Assembly: GCA_025056215.1 (NCBI GenBank)
Contig: JANWWC010000001.1
Span: forward strand, 744,001-808,000
Direction of reading: 5' to 3'
DNA length: 64,000 bases
DNA from: Cytophagales bacterium
Lineage (GTDB): Bacteria > Bacteroidota > Bacteroidia > Cytophagales > Flammeovirgaceae
Part shown: piece by piece, positions 27,540 through 35,719 of the stretch
How the letters are laid out: the number at the start of each line of letters is the position of its first letter
Position numbering within the stretch: the stretch's first letter is position 1
Program-made: the position numbers and the translations under genes
Notes under the pieces: generated by a model
Told to the model about the DNA's origin: nothing
Database searches by the model: none
The model's input: the letters and a program-made list of their open reading frames with translations, nothing else

Positions 27540-30293
27540 ATGCAAATTTCTAAACAGGCAGAAGGAGAAGCTTTATCTAATAATCAAACTTTTGATGCTA
27601 TTAGTTATTTTTGGCAACATACACCCGATATTTTATATGTTTGTTCCTTTCCTCACCGAGAAATTTTATACATCAACAAATCATTCAGCGATATTTTTGG
27701 ATATACGACCGATGAGATTGATTGCCGCAATTTAAATGATTTAGTAGCCTTTTTCCTACATCCAGACGATGTATCCAATTTTGCACATTTTCTAGAAAAA
27801 TTACATCAATCCCCAAAAAATGAAATTGTAAGCATTGAATGCCGATTTAAACACAAAAATGGCAATTATTTATGGCAATATATCCGCGAAATGATAATAG
27901 AGCGAGATCCTCTGGGAGAACCTTTAAAATCTATCGGAATTCAAGAAAACATCCAAGAAAGAAAAACAAATGAAATAAGTCTTTCTTCATCTTTGCATCT
28001 TTATAAAACTATTGTCGAAAGCCAGGATGACATTATCTGCCGATTTCTTCCTGATTTAACGCTTACTTTTGTCAATAAAAATTATGCCAATTTATGGGGA
28101 TACGAGCCAGCTGAGGTAATAGGAATGCCACTTACTCACTTCTTGCGCCCAGACCAACCTGAAAAAGTAAAAAATTACTTAGCTTCCTTTTCTCCTTCTA
28201 AACCTTTTAGCAAAGAAATTGAATTTAGTATTACGCCCAAAGGCATCGTCTGGTTCGAGTGGGCTACGCGCGCCTTTTTTAATAAAGAAGATGAAATTAC
28301 TGAATTTCAATCTGTAGGAAGAGATATTACAAAACAATATCAAACTGAGTTAGAACTCCGAGAAAATGAAACGCTTCTCAAAGAATCTCAAAAAATCGCT
28401 AACATCGGTAGCTGGCTCTACCGAATTGACGAACAAAAAGCAAAATTTTCAGATGGATTTTTCGATATACTCAAAATCTGTAACCCATACGAAAAAAAAC
28501 TCGTTACTCATAATCTAAAAATTATTTTCCAACGTTTATCCTTGCAAGATCGATGGCAACTTAAAAGAAAAATTATAGCTGCCTATCGGCATCATCAGGA
28601 ATCTCAATACGAATTTTGTTACATCATTTCATCAGGAGAAGAAATATACATCAACATCATTCTTAAACCGCATATTGTTGAAAATAAAACCTTATGGTTA
28701 TATGGCATAATTCAAGACATTACTTTTAGAAAAAAACGAGAGACGGAACTCCTATTAGCCAAAAAACGAGCTGAAGAGGCAGTCGCCTCTAAACAGCATT
28801 TTCTTTCTACAATGAGCCATGAAATCCGCAATCCTTTGAACGCTATTATCGGAATTACCAGATTGCTTTTAGAATCTCATTTAGGAGGAGAAATCCAGGA
28901 AAATCTTAAAAATCTCAAGTTTTCAGCTGATAATTTGTTGGCTATCATTAACAACGTACTGGACATCAATCGAATTGAATCGGGAAAAATAGAATTAGAA
29001 AGAGTTCCGCTGAACATCAAAAACCTTGTAGAACGCATCAAAGAATCGCATAAATACTTAGCAATTCAAAAAAATATAGACCTCAAACTCATCATAGATG
29101 CTGACATTCCTACCTGGGTTATAGGAGATCCTATTCGACTAACACAAGTTCTCAACAATCTGATTGGAAATGCAATTAAATTTACAGAAAAAGGATTTGT
29201 CAAAATAGAAGTGTTGTTAGTAAATGAAACTTTTCACACTGCTCAAATCAAATTTTCTGTTAGCGATACTGGTATAGGCATACCTTCCGAGAAAATTCCT
29301 TACATCTTTGATAGTTTTACACAAGGAGACTCCTCTACTACTCGAAAATTCGGAGGAAGTGGATTAGGACTTGCTATTAGCAAAAAAATTCTTGAACTTT
29401 ATCATTCATCAATACAAGTAGAAAGCAAAGTCAATCAGGGCTCTACCTTTAGCTTTGAAATTATCTTTAACAAATGCAAAGAAGATAGCAAACCTCATCA
29501 ACAGTACTCTGTAAGTATTCCTGAAGATACCATTCGAAAAGATTGCAGAGTATTACTCGTAGAAGATAATGCAGTCAATCGTTTAGTGGCTACTCGTTTT
29601 CTAAACCAGCTTGGCATACAACCCGACATTGCAGAAACTGGAAAAGAAGCACTACAAAAAGTTCTCCAAAACCATTACGACGTAGTGCTCATGGATTTGC
29701 AAATGCCTGAAATGAATGGATTTGAAGCTACACAAGCTATCAGGCAACAAATAGGAATTTATTATAAAAAACTACCCATTATCGCCCTTACTGCTGATGC
29801 AATGCCAGAAACAAAAGAAAAAATTCATAACTATCTTATGAATGGACTTTTAACCAAACCTTTTACGCCTGAGCAGCTTTTTGAAGTAATTAGGCCGTAT
29901 ATCCAAGAAAAACTTCCTATCAACTTTCAAAAGTTATGTGATAAAACAGATCATCGTTTAGCTAAAGAATATGATTTTCAAATTCAAGTCAGCGAACTCT
30001 ATATCAAACTTTTTGAAGAATACCAATTGAACGCTTGCCATGCTGTGCAAAAAAATCAACCTGAAATTTTTCGATTTTATACACACAAAATCAAAACAGC
30101 TATTCAACTTTTAGAACTCCAAGAGCTCGATAAACTTACGCAAGAAATCAAAAATTACTTGTCATGCGAAAAAATTGATTCCTCCTCTTTACAAAATTAT
30201 ACTTCTTTGTTAAACAACGAATGCCAAAAAATCATTGCTATATTGAATCAAAACATAGAACAACTCAAATTAAAATATCGCTCCACTCCATGA
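27540..30293 (+). CDS. PAS-rich hybrid histidine kinase/response regulator
   Basis: 917 residues without membrane helices, so a cytosolic sensor. PAS domains about 22-140 and 155-275 and a third PAS-like region about 285-400, then a HisKA dimerisation helix with the phospho-acceptor His in MSHEIRNPLNAIIG near 427, and a HATPase_c domain (NLIGNAIKF near 540; DTGIGI; GGSGLGLAI). A receiver domain at about 667-785 has Asp in VLMDLQMPEM near 717 and KPF near 774. The C-terminal helices include THKIKTAIQ near 847, resembling a degenerate HPt motif. No DNA-binding domain. The stop codon overlaps the mgsA start (ATGA), suggesting translational coupling. Confidence 0.93.
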   Translation: MQISKQAEGEALSNNQTFDAISYFWQHTPDILYVCSFPHREILYINKSFSDIFGYTTDEIDCRNLNDLVAFFLHPDDVSNFAHFLEKLHQSPKNEIVSIECRFKHKNGNYLWQYIREMIIERDPLGEPLKSIGIQENIQERKTNEISLSSSLHLYKTIVESQDDIICRFLPDLTLTFVNKNYANLWGYEPAEVIGMPLTHFLRPDQPEKVKNYLASFSPSKPFSKEIEFSITPKGIVWFEWATRAFFNKEDEITEFQSVGRDITKQYQTELELRENETLLKESQKIANIGSWLYRIDEQKAKFSDGFFDILKICNPYEKKLVTHNLKIIFQRLSLQDRWQLKRKIIAAYRHHQESQYEFCYIISSGEEIYINIILKPHIVENKTLWLYGIIQDITFRKKRETELLLAKKRAEEAVASKQHFLSTMSHEIRNPLNAIIGITRLLLESHLGGEIQENLKNLKFSADNLLAIINNVLDINRIESGKIELERVPLNIKNLVERIKESHKYLAIQKNIDLKLIIDADIPTWVIGDPIRLTQVLNNLIGNAIKFTEKGFVKIEVLLVNETFHTAQIKFSVSDTGIGIPSEKIPYIFDSFTQGDSSTTRKFGGSGLGLAISKKILELYHSSIQVESKVNQGSTFSFEIIFNKCKEDSKPHQQYSVSIPEDTIRKDCRVLLVEDNAVNRLVATRFLNQLGIQPDIAETGKEALQKVLQNHYDVVLMDLQMPEMNGFEATQAIRQQIGIYYKKLPIIALTADAMPETKEKIHNYLMNGLLTKPFTPEQLFEVIRPYIQEKLPINFQKLCDKTDHRLAKEYDFQIQVSELYIKLFEEYQLNACHAVQKNQPEIFRFYTHKIKTAIQLLELQELDKLTQEIKNYLSCEKIDSSSLQNYTSLLNNECQKIIAILNQNIEQLKLKYRSTP

Positions 30294-30670
30294 AACCTAA
30301 AATTGCTATTATTGCCCACGACGGTAAAAAAGCAGAAATGGTAGCTTTCTTAAAAGATCACTTAGCAGAACTCTCGGGCTTAGATATTGTAGCTACAGGA
30401 ACCACAGGAGGTTTTGTGCGTCAGGCAGGATTGAACGTAGAATGCAAACTCTCGGGACCTATGGGAGGAGATGCCCAAATTGCAGCAATGGCAGCTGAAA
30501 AACAACTCTCTGCTGTCATTTTCTTTCGAGACCCCCTAGGAAAACATCCGCATGAACCAGATGTACAAATGCTCATGCGAATTTGCGATTTGCACAACGT
30601 GCCTCTGGCAACCAATCCAGCAGGAGCGCATTTTTTACTACGGGGAATGGCTTTAGAAAAAAAAATTTAG
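30290..30670 (+). CDS. mgsA: Methylglyoxal synthase
   Basis: 126 residues from the ATG at 30290, which overlaps the kinase stop by four bases; a start 69 bases earlier would only add an unrelated extension. Converts dihydroxyacetone phosphate to methylglyoxal and phosphate, a bypass relieving sugar-phosphate stress. Catalytic Asp61 is in SGPMGGDAQ, the conserved histidine in IAHDGKK at residue 10, and FFRDPLGKHPHEPDV near 78 contains the phosphate-binding and catalytic histidine region. Normal length for compact Bacteroidota MgsA. No glyoxalase gene is adjacent. Confidence 0.93.
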   Translation: MKPKIAIIAHDGKKAEMVAFLKDHLAELSGLDIVATGTTGGFVRQAGLNVECKLSGPMGGDAQIAAMAAEKQLSAVIFFRDPLGKHPHEPDVQMLMRICDLHNVPLATNPAGAHFLLRGMALEKKI

Positions 30671-30697
30671 ACTTATCAGATTGATTGCTTTTTATTT

Positions 30698-31483
30698 ATG
30701 TCGCAAGATTTAAATGTTAGCTTGGTGCAATACGATATTTTTTGGCAAGACAAGATAGCAAATTTAGCTTATCTCGAAGAACTATTAGCTTCTTTGCCTA
30801 CGACCGAATTAGTGCTTCTTCCCGAAATGTTTACTACAGGCTTTACGATGTCTGTTGAAAAGTTTGCAGAACCTCATAATCTCACTACTTTTCGATGGTT
30901 ACAACAAATGGCAAAGCAAAAAAACACTTGTATAGCAGGCAGTTATATCGTTTCAGAAAATCAACTCTACTACAACCGATTGGTGTATGTTCAACCTGAT
31001 GGCAGTTTTTCTTACTACAATAAGCGCCATCTCTTTAGAATGGGAGAGGAACATCTTTATTATACAGCAGGCAAAAAACATCTGGTTGTAACACAAAAAA
31101 ATTGGAGAATTGCTTTTTTTATTTGCTACGATTTGCGCTTTCCTGTGTGGTGTCGCAATTCTAAAGACAATCCTTATGATGTAGCTGTTTTTTTGGCTAA
31201 CTTTCCTTCTTCTCGCCAACATGTTTGGAGTACACTCCTGAAAGCGCGTGCCATCGAAAACGCATGTTATACAATCGGCGTCAATCGGGTTGGCATTGAC
31301 GGACGCGATATCGAATATAAAGGAGGTTCAATGATAGTGAACTTTAAAGGAGAAATTGTCGCTGAGTTGTTTGATACTATAAGTATTCTTAACCACACGC
31401 TTTCTTGGGAAGAATTAGTAGCTTTTCGCCAAAAGTTCCCCGTTCTACTTGACGCCGATGATTTTGAGATTCATTTATCATAA
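30698..31483 (+). CDS. Nitrilase-superfamily omega-amidase (YafV/Nit2-like)
   Basis: 261 residues with the Glu-Lys-Cys triad of carbon-nitrogen hydrolases: Glu in LLPEMFTTGF near 43, Lys in YYNKRHLF near 109, and Cys in FFICYDLRFP near 143. The context F-P-V-W-C-R-N after the cysteine fits the YafV/omega-amidase branch, which hydrolyses alpha-ketoglutaramate or ketosuccinamate in metabolite repair or methionine salvage. The substrate assignment is by family only. It follows mgsA by 27 bases on the same strand. Confidence 0.85.
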   Translation: MSQDLNVSLVQYDIFWQDKIANLAYLEELLASLPTTELVLLPEMFTTGFTMSVEKFAEPHNLTTFRWLQQMAKQKNTCIAGSYIVSENQLYYNRLVYVQPDGSFSYYNKRHLFRMGEEHLYYTAGKKHLVVTQKNWRIAFFICYDLRFPVWCRNSKDNPYDVAVFLANFPSSRQHVWSTLLKARAIENACYTIGVNRVGIDGRDIEYKGGSMIVNFKGEIVAELFDTISILNHTLSWEELVAFRQKFPVLLDADDFEIHLS

Positions 31484-31525
31484 TGGAAGAATCCTTCTTA
31501 CATTTGTTGAAAATTGTGAACAAGT

Positions 31526-32143
31526 ATGAAAATCTATTTTAACGACCTTACTGCATGGATTCTTTTGCCGCTAGTTTCTGGCGGAATCGGCTGGATTACA
31601 AATTATTTAGCTATCAAAATGTTATTTCACCCACGTAAACCGCGTCATTTATTTTTTATCACTCTACAAGGCGTCTTTCCTAAAAGAAAATCTCTATTAG
31701 CTGACAAGATAGGAAAATTAGTAGCTGAACAACTTCTTTCTACTGCTCAATTAAAGCAATACATCGATACTGTAGAAACCCGCCAAGAAATCAAACGAGC
31801 TATCTTAAAAGAAATTGAAGAGATGATTCTTAAGTTCAAAGCGCAAAACCCTATGGTAGGAATGTTTTTGTCGGAGGCTATTGTAGCTCAACTGGGCGAA
31901 AAGATTAGCAACTATTTAGACGAATCCTTGCCTTCTATTATTGGAAAAATTAGCAACAAACTCGATTCTATTGATATTCAACAAATCGTTGCTCAAAAAG
32001 TACGAGACTTTTCCAACGAAGAATTAGAAAAGGTACTGATGAATGTCATTAATCGAGAACTCAAATTCATCGAAAGAACAGGAGGAGTACTAGGGTTTTT
32101 GATTGGAATTCTTCAAATGCTAATTCTTTATATTATACGTTAG
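31526..32143 (+). CDS. DUF445-family membrane protein
   Basis: 205 residues. An N-terminal membrane helix (about 10-28), the signature GGIGWITNYLAIKMLFHPRKP near 19-39, a helical soluble middle and a C-terminal helix (about 188-204) define the DUF445/YheB-like family, of unknown function. It is shorter than the proteobacterial members. It converges with purN with only six bases between the stops. Confidence 0.82.
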   Translation: MKIYFNDLTAWILLPLVSGGIGWITNYLAIKMLFHPRKPRHLFFITLQGVFPKRKSLLADKIGKLVAEQLLSTAQLKQYIDTVETRQEIKRAILKEIEEMILKFKAQNPMVGMFLSEAIVAQLGEKISNYLDESLPSIIGKISNKLDSIDIQQIVAQKVRDFSNEELEKVLMNVINRELKFIERTGGVLGFLIGILQMLILYIIR

Positions 32144-32149
32144 GTTCTT

Positions 32150-32728
32150 TCAGATACGGCGTTGATGATGAAGAATACGCTCAATGATAGCAGGATAGTC
32201 TTGATGCTCCAATTTTTGCACTTTTTGAGCTACAATCTCAGGAGTATCTTCGGGCGCAATCAGAATGACATGTCTGAATATAATTTCACCTTCATCATAA
32301 TTTTCGTTTACGTAATGAATCGTAATACCCGTATGCTTTTCACGGTTATGAACTACGGCTTGATGTACTTTCATGCCATACATCCCTTTTCCGCCGTACT
32401 TGGGGAGTAAAGAAGGGTGAAGGTTGATAATCTGACGAGGAAATTCTTTGATAATTTTAGAAGGTATTAACCACAAAAATCCTGCTAATACTATCAATTC
32501 AGGTTTAAAAGCTCTCAAATCATCTAAGAGTAAACTTGTTTGATAGCACTCTTCTCGATTAAAAACCATTGTATCAATTTTTAGGCTTTTAGCCTTTTGA
32601 ACAACAGGCGCTTCTGATTTATTAGAATATACTTTATAAAGTGCGCGTTCTTTGAAATATTCAACGATGTTCATTACGTTAGAACCTGTTCCAGAAGCAA
32701 AAAGCGCAAGGCGATAAGGAGTTTCCAT
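32150..32728 (-). CDS. purN: Phosphoribosylglycinamide formyltransferase
   Basis: 192 residues; transfers formyl from 10-formyltetrahydrofolate to GAR in purine synthesis. Substrate-binding ASGTGSNVMNI is at 10-20. The catalytic Asn-His-Asp set appears in INLHPSLLPKYGGKGMYG near 102-119 and HYVNENYDEGEII near 138-150. Length is normal. It follows the lipoprotein gene by 3 bases. Confidence 0.95.
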   Translation of the reverse strand: METPYRLALFASGTGSNVMNIVEYFKERALYKVYSNKSEAPVVQKAKSLKIDTMVFNREECYQTSLLLDDLRAFKPELIVLAGFLWLIPSKIIKEFPRQIINLHPSLLPKYGGKGMYGMKVHQAVVHNREKHTGITIHYVNENYDEGEIIFRHVILIAPEDTPEIVAQKVQKLEHQDYPAIIERILHHQRRI

Positions 32729-32731
32729 ACT

Positions 32732-33310
32732 TTAATGTTTTTGTTCCCAGCAACCTGTACTTACATTAAAATAATTGGTTTGGTCGGGAAATTCTATTAT
32801 TTCTTCTGAGCTATTCTGAGGGTAATATCTTGTTAAGTCTTTTCCTTCAATATATTCTTGAAAAACCATTTGAGATTTGCGTTTCATTTCTTCTATTTTC
32901 ATCTTATAAAGACGAAACGCCTCTTCATAATATATTATACTATCTTTTTCGTCGAGTGCAATCTTCCCTCCGATAGCTACTCTCTTTTCATAAAGACTAG
33001 GAGCAGAACGACTTACTAAAAAGAAGTATTCTTTTTTATTTGAGGCAGGGTAAATCCCTTCCCAGCGGTATTTTTTTAACTCTTCTTGATAATAAGCATC
33101 AAATTGGCTATCAAACTGTTTTCCACAAGATACATTTTTAGGTCTTTTGGCAGCGTAACGGCAGATTTTGGCTAAAAGTTTTTTTTGTGCAACTGAATCA
33201 AGATAAGTACTTACATTAACATTAATATCAGATCGATTGTGATTATTATTGCAGTTTCCTAAAAAACTCAGTACTAAAACACCTACACTAATCTTATAAC
33301 TATTTTTCAT
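32732..33310 (-). CDS. Putative lipoprotein, unknown function
   Basis: 192 residues from the ATG at 33308-33310, which overlaps the hydroxylase stop by 11 bases. The frame is open further upstream, but only this start gives a signal sequence: positive N-terminus, hydrophobic core, and a cysteine at residue 20 in SFLGNC (a lipobox with unusual Asn at -1). The mature part is charged and rich in Lys, Tyr and Glu, with no recognised domain. It is sandwiched between the fatty acid hydroxylase and purN on one strand. Confidence 0.65.
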   Translation of the reverse strand: MKNSYKISVGVLVLSFLGNCNNNHNRSDINVNVSTYLDSVAQKKLLAKICRYAAKRPKNVSCGKQFDSQFDAYYQEELKKYRWEGIYPASNKKEYFFLVSRSAPSLYEKRVAIGGKIALDEKDSIIYYEEAFRLYKMKIEEMKRKSQMVFQEYIEGKDLTRYYPQNSSEEIIEFPDQTNYFNVSTGCWEQKH

Positions 33311-33923
33311 ACTTAGGCATTGTTCCAAATACATAGTCCCAAAGAGGAGACGAAACTCCGAAAGCACGCGTGCTATCCTTGTAGTGGTGAATGCTATGAT
33401 GTATCCACAATATTTTTAAAAAATTCTTAGGAGGAGCAAAAACGTGTACTGCATAATGAATTATTAAATACGTAGCGTATCCACTCAAAAAACCAGGCAA
33501 AAAAGCAAACACATAATCTTTAAAAAAAACATAAAATAAAATAAAAAATAAAAAAGCCAACACAATGCTTATTATAGGAGGCATTACTAGTCGTTCTTTA
33601 TCCTTGGGATAATCGTGGTGAACTCCGTGAAAATTATACTGAAATTTCTTTTTAAGAGGAGTATCAGGCTTAATGTGAAAGGCAAACCTATGCACTAAAT
33701 ATTCAAATAGTGTAAACCCTAAAAAACCAAATGCAAACAGCAAACACGCCTTCCCTAGCTCGAGTTTTTGAGATGTGAATCCAAAGTATAAAAGTCCTAT
33801 CGAAATTCCATAATATAATACCAAAGGTACTGCAATATGTGTTCGAGTAAGCCTTTCCAAAATAGAGTTTTTGAATAAACGCGCTGTTTGAGAATCTTGT
33901 GAAGGGTAAGTAAGTTTCTTCAT
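33300..33923 (-). CDS. Fatty acid hydroxylase/sterol desaturase superfamily protein
   Basis: 207 residues with four to five membrane helices. The di-iron histidine clusters of the superfamily are present: HRFAFH near 76, HGVHHDYP near 98, HYAVH near 160 and HHSIHHYKD near 178. Bacteroidota members hydroxylate lipid acyl chains or carotenoids; compact proteins of this size are often 2-hydroxylases of sphingolipid-like fatty acids. Given a phosphosulfolactate synthase 1 kb away, a role in sulfonolipid acyl hydroxylation is conceivable but unproven. Confidence 0.82.
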   Translation of the reverse strand: MKKLTYPSQDSQTARLFKNSILERLTRTHIAVPLVLYYGISIGLLYFGFTSQKLELGKACLLFAFGFLGFTLFEYLVHRFAFHIKPDTPLKKKFQYNFHGVHHDYPKDKERLVMPPIISIVLAFLFFILFYVFFKDYVFAFLPGFLSGYATYLIIHYAVHVFAPPKNFLKILWIHHSIHHYKDSTRAFGVSSPLWDYVFGTMPKYEK

Positions 33924-34084
33924 TATCTTGAAAAGTTTGTTTTAAGTCAAAAAAGTAACGTAAAATTTCATATAACAACCTCTCAAGCAAAATTAAATTT
34001 CATTTTCAATACTAACAAAATTAAATTATAAATTGATTTGCTTCTTATCTGAATATTTTTTCTTTTGTAGAAAAAGAAAAGGAT

Positions 34085-34771
34085 ATGTTTATCCCGAAAG
34101 ATTCGCCGACCGATGAGCTTCCTTTGTCAGAATTAAAGCGATTGGTGCGCGGGGGCGAAAATACAGAAGTAGAATTTAAACATAAAGTAGCAGACCCTCT
34201 TAAAATTGCTAAGGAAGTAGTAGCTTTCGCAAATACCAAAGGAGGCTGGTTGCTACTAGGAGTTAATGATGACAAAACCATTCCCGGCTTGAAATTCCCA
34301 GATGAAGAAAGAGCAAGTCTAGAAGAAGAACTTTCGATGCGTTGTCCACAAATCAAATACAAAGTATGGCGCACTCCTATTACTTCTTCGCGCGATGTAT
34401 TAGCATTTCAAATTTTTGAGAGCCCTCAAAAGCCAATATTCTTATGGTATAACCTTCGCCGAAAAACAGGCAAAGCGTATTACCGCGTACATGACAAAAG
34501 TGTACAAATCAGCAAAGAAATGCGCAAGATTTTACAAATCAGAACCCACCAGCGCCCACAAAAACCCGTTAGATACGGAGAAAATGAAAAAGTTGCCTTA
34601 CAATACGTGGCGCAACATCATAAGATTAACAAATTTGAATTAGCTTCTACAGCTCATATCTCAGAAGAGCAAGCTGCTGAAATTCTCATTACACTTACTG
34701 TAAACAGCATCTTAGAAATTCATCCAGGCGATACGCTCGATTATTATACACTTCCTTCTGTTTCTTTATGA
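34085..34771 (+). CDS. AlbA_2 (Schlafen-like) domain protein
   Basis: 228 residues. Near the N-terminus, LVRGGENTEVEFKHKV is followed by VVAFANTKGGWLLLGVNDD, the typical AlbA_2/Schlafen-type nucleic-acid-binding domain (about 18-130). The C-terminal part (about 160-225) looks like a winged helix. Such proteins are often annotated as transcriptional regulators or ATP-binding proteins; the target is unknown. It stands alone, 80 bases before the phosphosulfolactate synthase gene on the same strand. Confidence 0.82.
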   Translation: MFIPKDSPTDELPLSELKRLVRGGENTEVEFKHKVADPLKIAKEVVAFANTKGGWLLLGVNDDKTIPGLKFPDEERASLEEELSMRCPQIKYKVWRTPITSSRDVLAFQIFESPQKPIFLWYNLRRKTGKAYYRVHDKSVQISKEMRKILQIRTHQRPQKPVRYGENEKVALQYVAQHHKINKFELASTAHISEEQAAEILITLTVNSILEIHPGDTLDYYTLPSVSL

Positions 34772-34850
34772 ACTTTCCTTCAAACAAATAAAAAGAGAAT
34801 TTGAAATCTAACGTTTGAAAAGTAAGTTTGTACAAACATTCTTGTAAAAC

Positions 34851-35651
34851 ATGAACTTTGAACTGAAATACCTTCCAGAGCGCACAGCAAAGCCCCGTGA
34901 AAGCGGTCTTACCATGGTAATGGATAAAGGGCTTTCTGTTAAAGAAGCAGCTGCCATTCTAGAAACGTCTTCCGACTACATCGATATTATCAAACTCGGT
35001 TGGGCTACTTCTGCCTTTACGCCCAGTTTAGACGAAAAACTCAGTCTTTATAAACAGGCAGGAATCCCTTATTACTTCGGCGGAACTCTTTTTGAAGCGT
35101 TTATCGTACGCGGACAATTTGACGACTATAGGCGACTTCTCGACCGCTACGATATGAGTTTTGCAGAAGTATCAGACGGCTCTATTAACATTGAACATGA
35201 TATTAAATGTGAATATATCCGCATTCTTTCAAGACAGGTCACGGTACTTTCAGAAGTAGGTTCTAAAGATGCAGAAAAAATTATCCCTCCTTATAAATGG
35301 ATAGAACAAATTCAGAAAGAGCTCGATGCAGGCTCTTGGAAAGTGATTGGAGAAGCTCGCGAAGGAGGAACTGTCGGTTTGTTTCGTTCTACAGGCGAAG
35401 TGCGAATGGGGCTTGTTGATGAAATTCTCACCAAAATTCCTTACGAAAAAATCATCTGGGAGGCTCCTCAAAAAGAACAACAAGTTTGGTTTATCAAGCT
35501 ATTGGGCTCAAATGTAAATTTAGGCAACATTGCACCTCACGAAGTAATTCCTTTAGAGACCATTCGTTTAGGATTACGCGGCGATACTTTTGACTTTTTC
35601 CTTAAAAAATATGGGAAATGGAATGAAAACATCGCAAAACTAACATCTTAG
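34851..35651 (+). CDS. comA: Phosphosulfolactate synthase (ComA family)
   Basis: 266 residues. ComA adds sulfite to phosphoenolpyruvate, giving (2R)-phospho-3-sulfolactate, the first step to coenzyme M in methanogens; bacterial homologues feed sulfolactate or sulfonate pathways. The (beta/alpha)8-type core shows TMVMDKGLSVKEAA near 21, DIIKLGWATSAF near 45, YYFGGTLFEAF near 74, the EVSDGSINI segment near 104, and EAREGGTVG near 165. No comB or comC homologue is adjacent, so the product's fate here is unknown; in Bacteroidota a link to sulfonolipids is possible. Confidence 0.85.
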   Translation: MNFELKYLPERTAKPRESGLTMVMDKGLSVKEAAAILETSSDYIDIIKLGWATSAFTPSLDEKLSLYKQAGIPYYFGGTLFEAFIVRGQFDDYRRLLDRYDMSFAEVSDGSINIEHDIKCEYIRILSRQVTVLSEVGSKDAEKIIPPYKWIEQIQKELDAGSWKVIGEAREGGTVGLFRSTGEVRMGLVDEILTKIPYEKIIWEAPQKEQQVWFIKLLGSNVNLGNIAPHEVIPLETIRLGLRGDTFDFFLKKYGKWNENIAKLTS

Positions 35652-35675
35652 TTTATAATTTAAATTTTTTATCAG

Positions 35676-35711
35676 AACGCCGAAACTTATTTATTTATGT
35701 TTCTCGGTGTT
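35676..35711. terminator. Hairpin between convergent comA and ettA
   Basis: AACGCCGAAAC (35676-35686) can pair with GTTTCTCGGTGTT (35699-35711) with one G-U pair and a small bulge, in the 68-base gap between the two stops. A/T-rich flanks on both sides make it a possible bidirectional terminator. Confidence 0.45.
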
Positions 35712-35719
35712 GTATTCAT

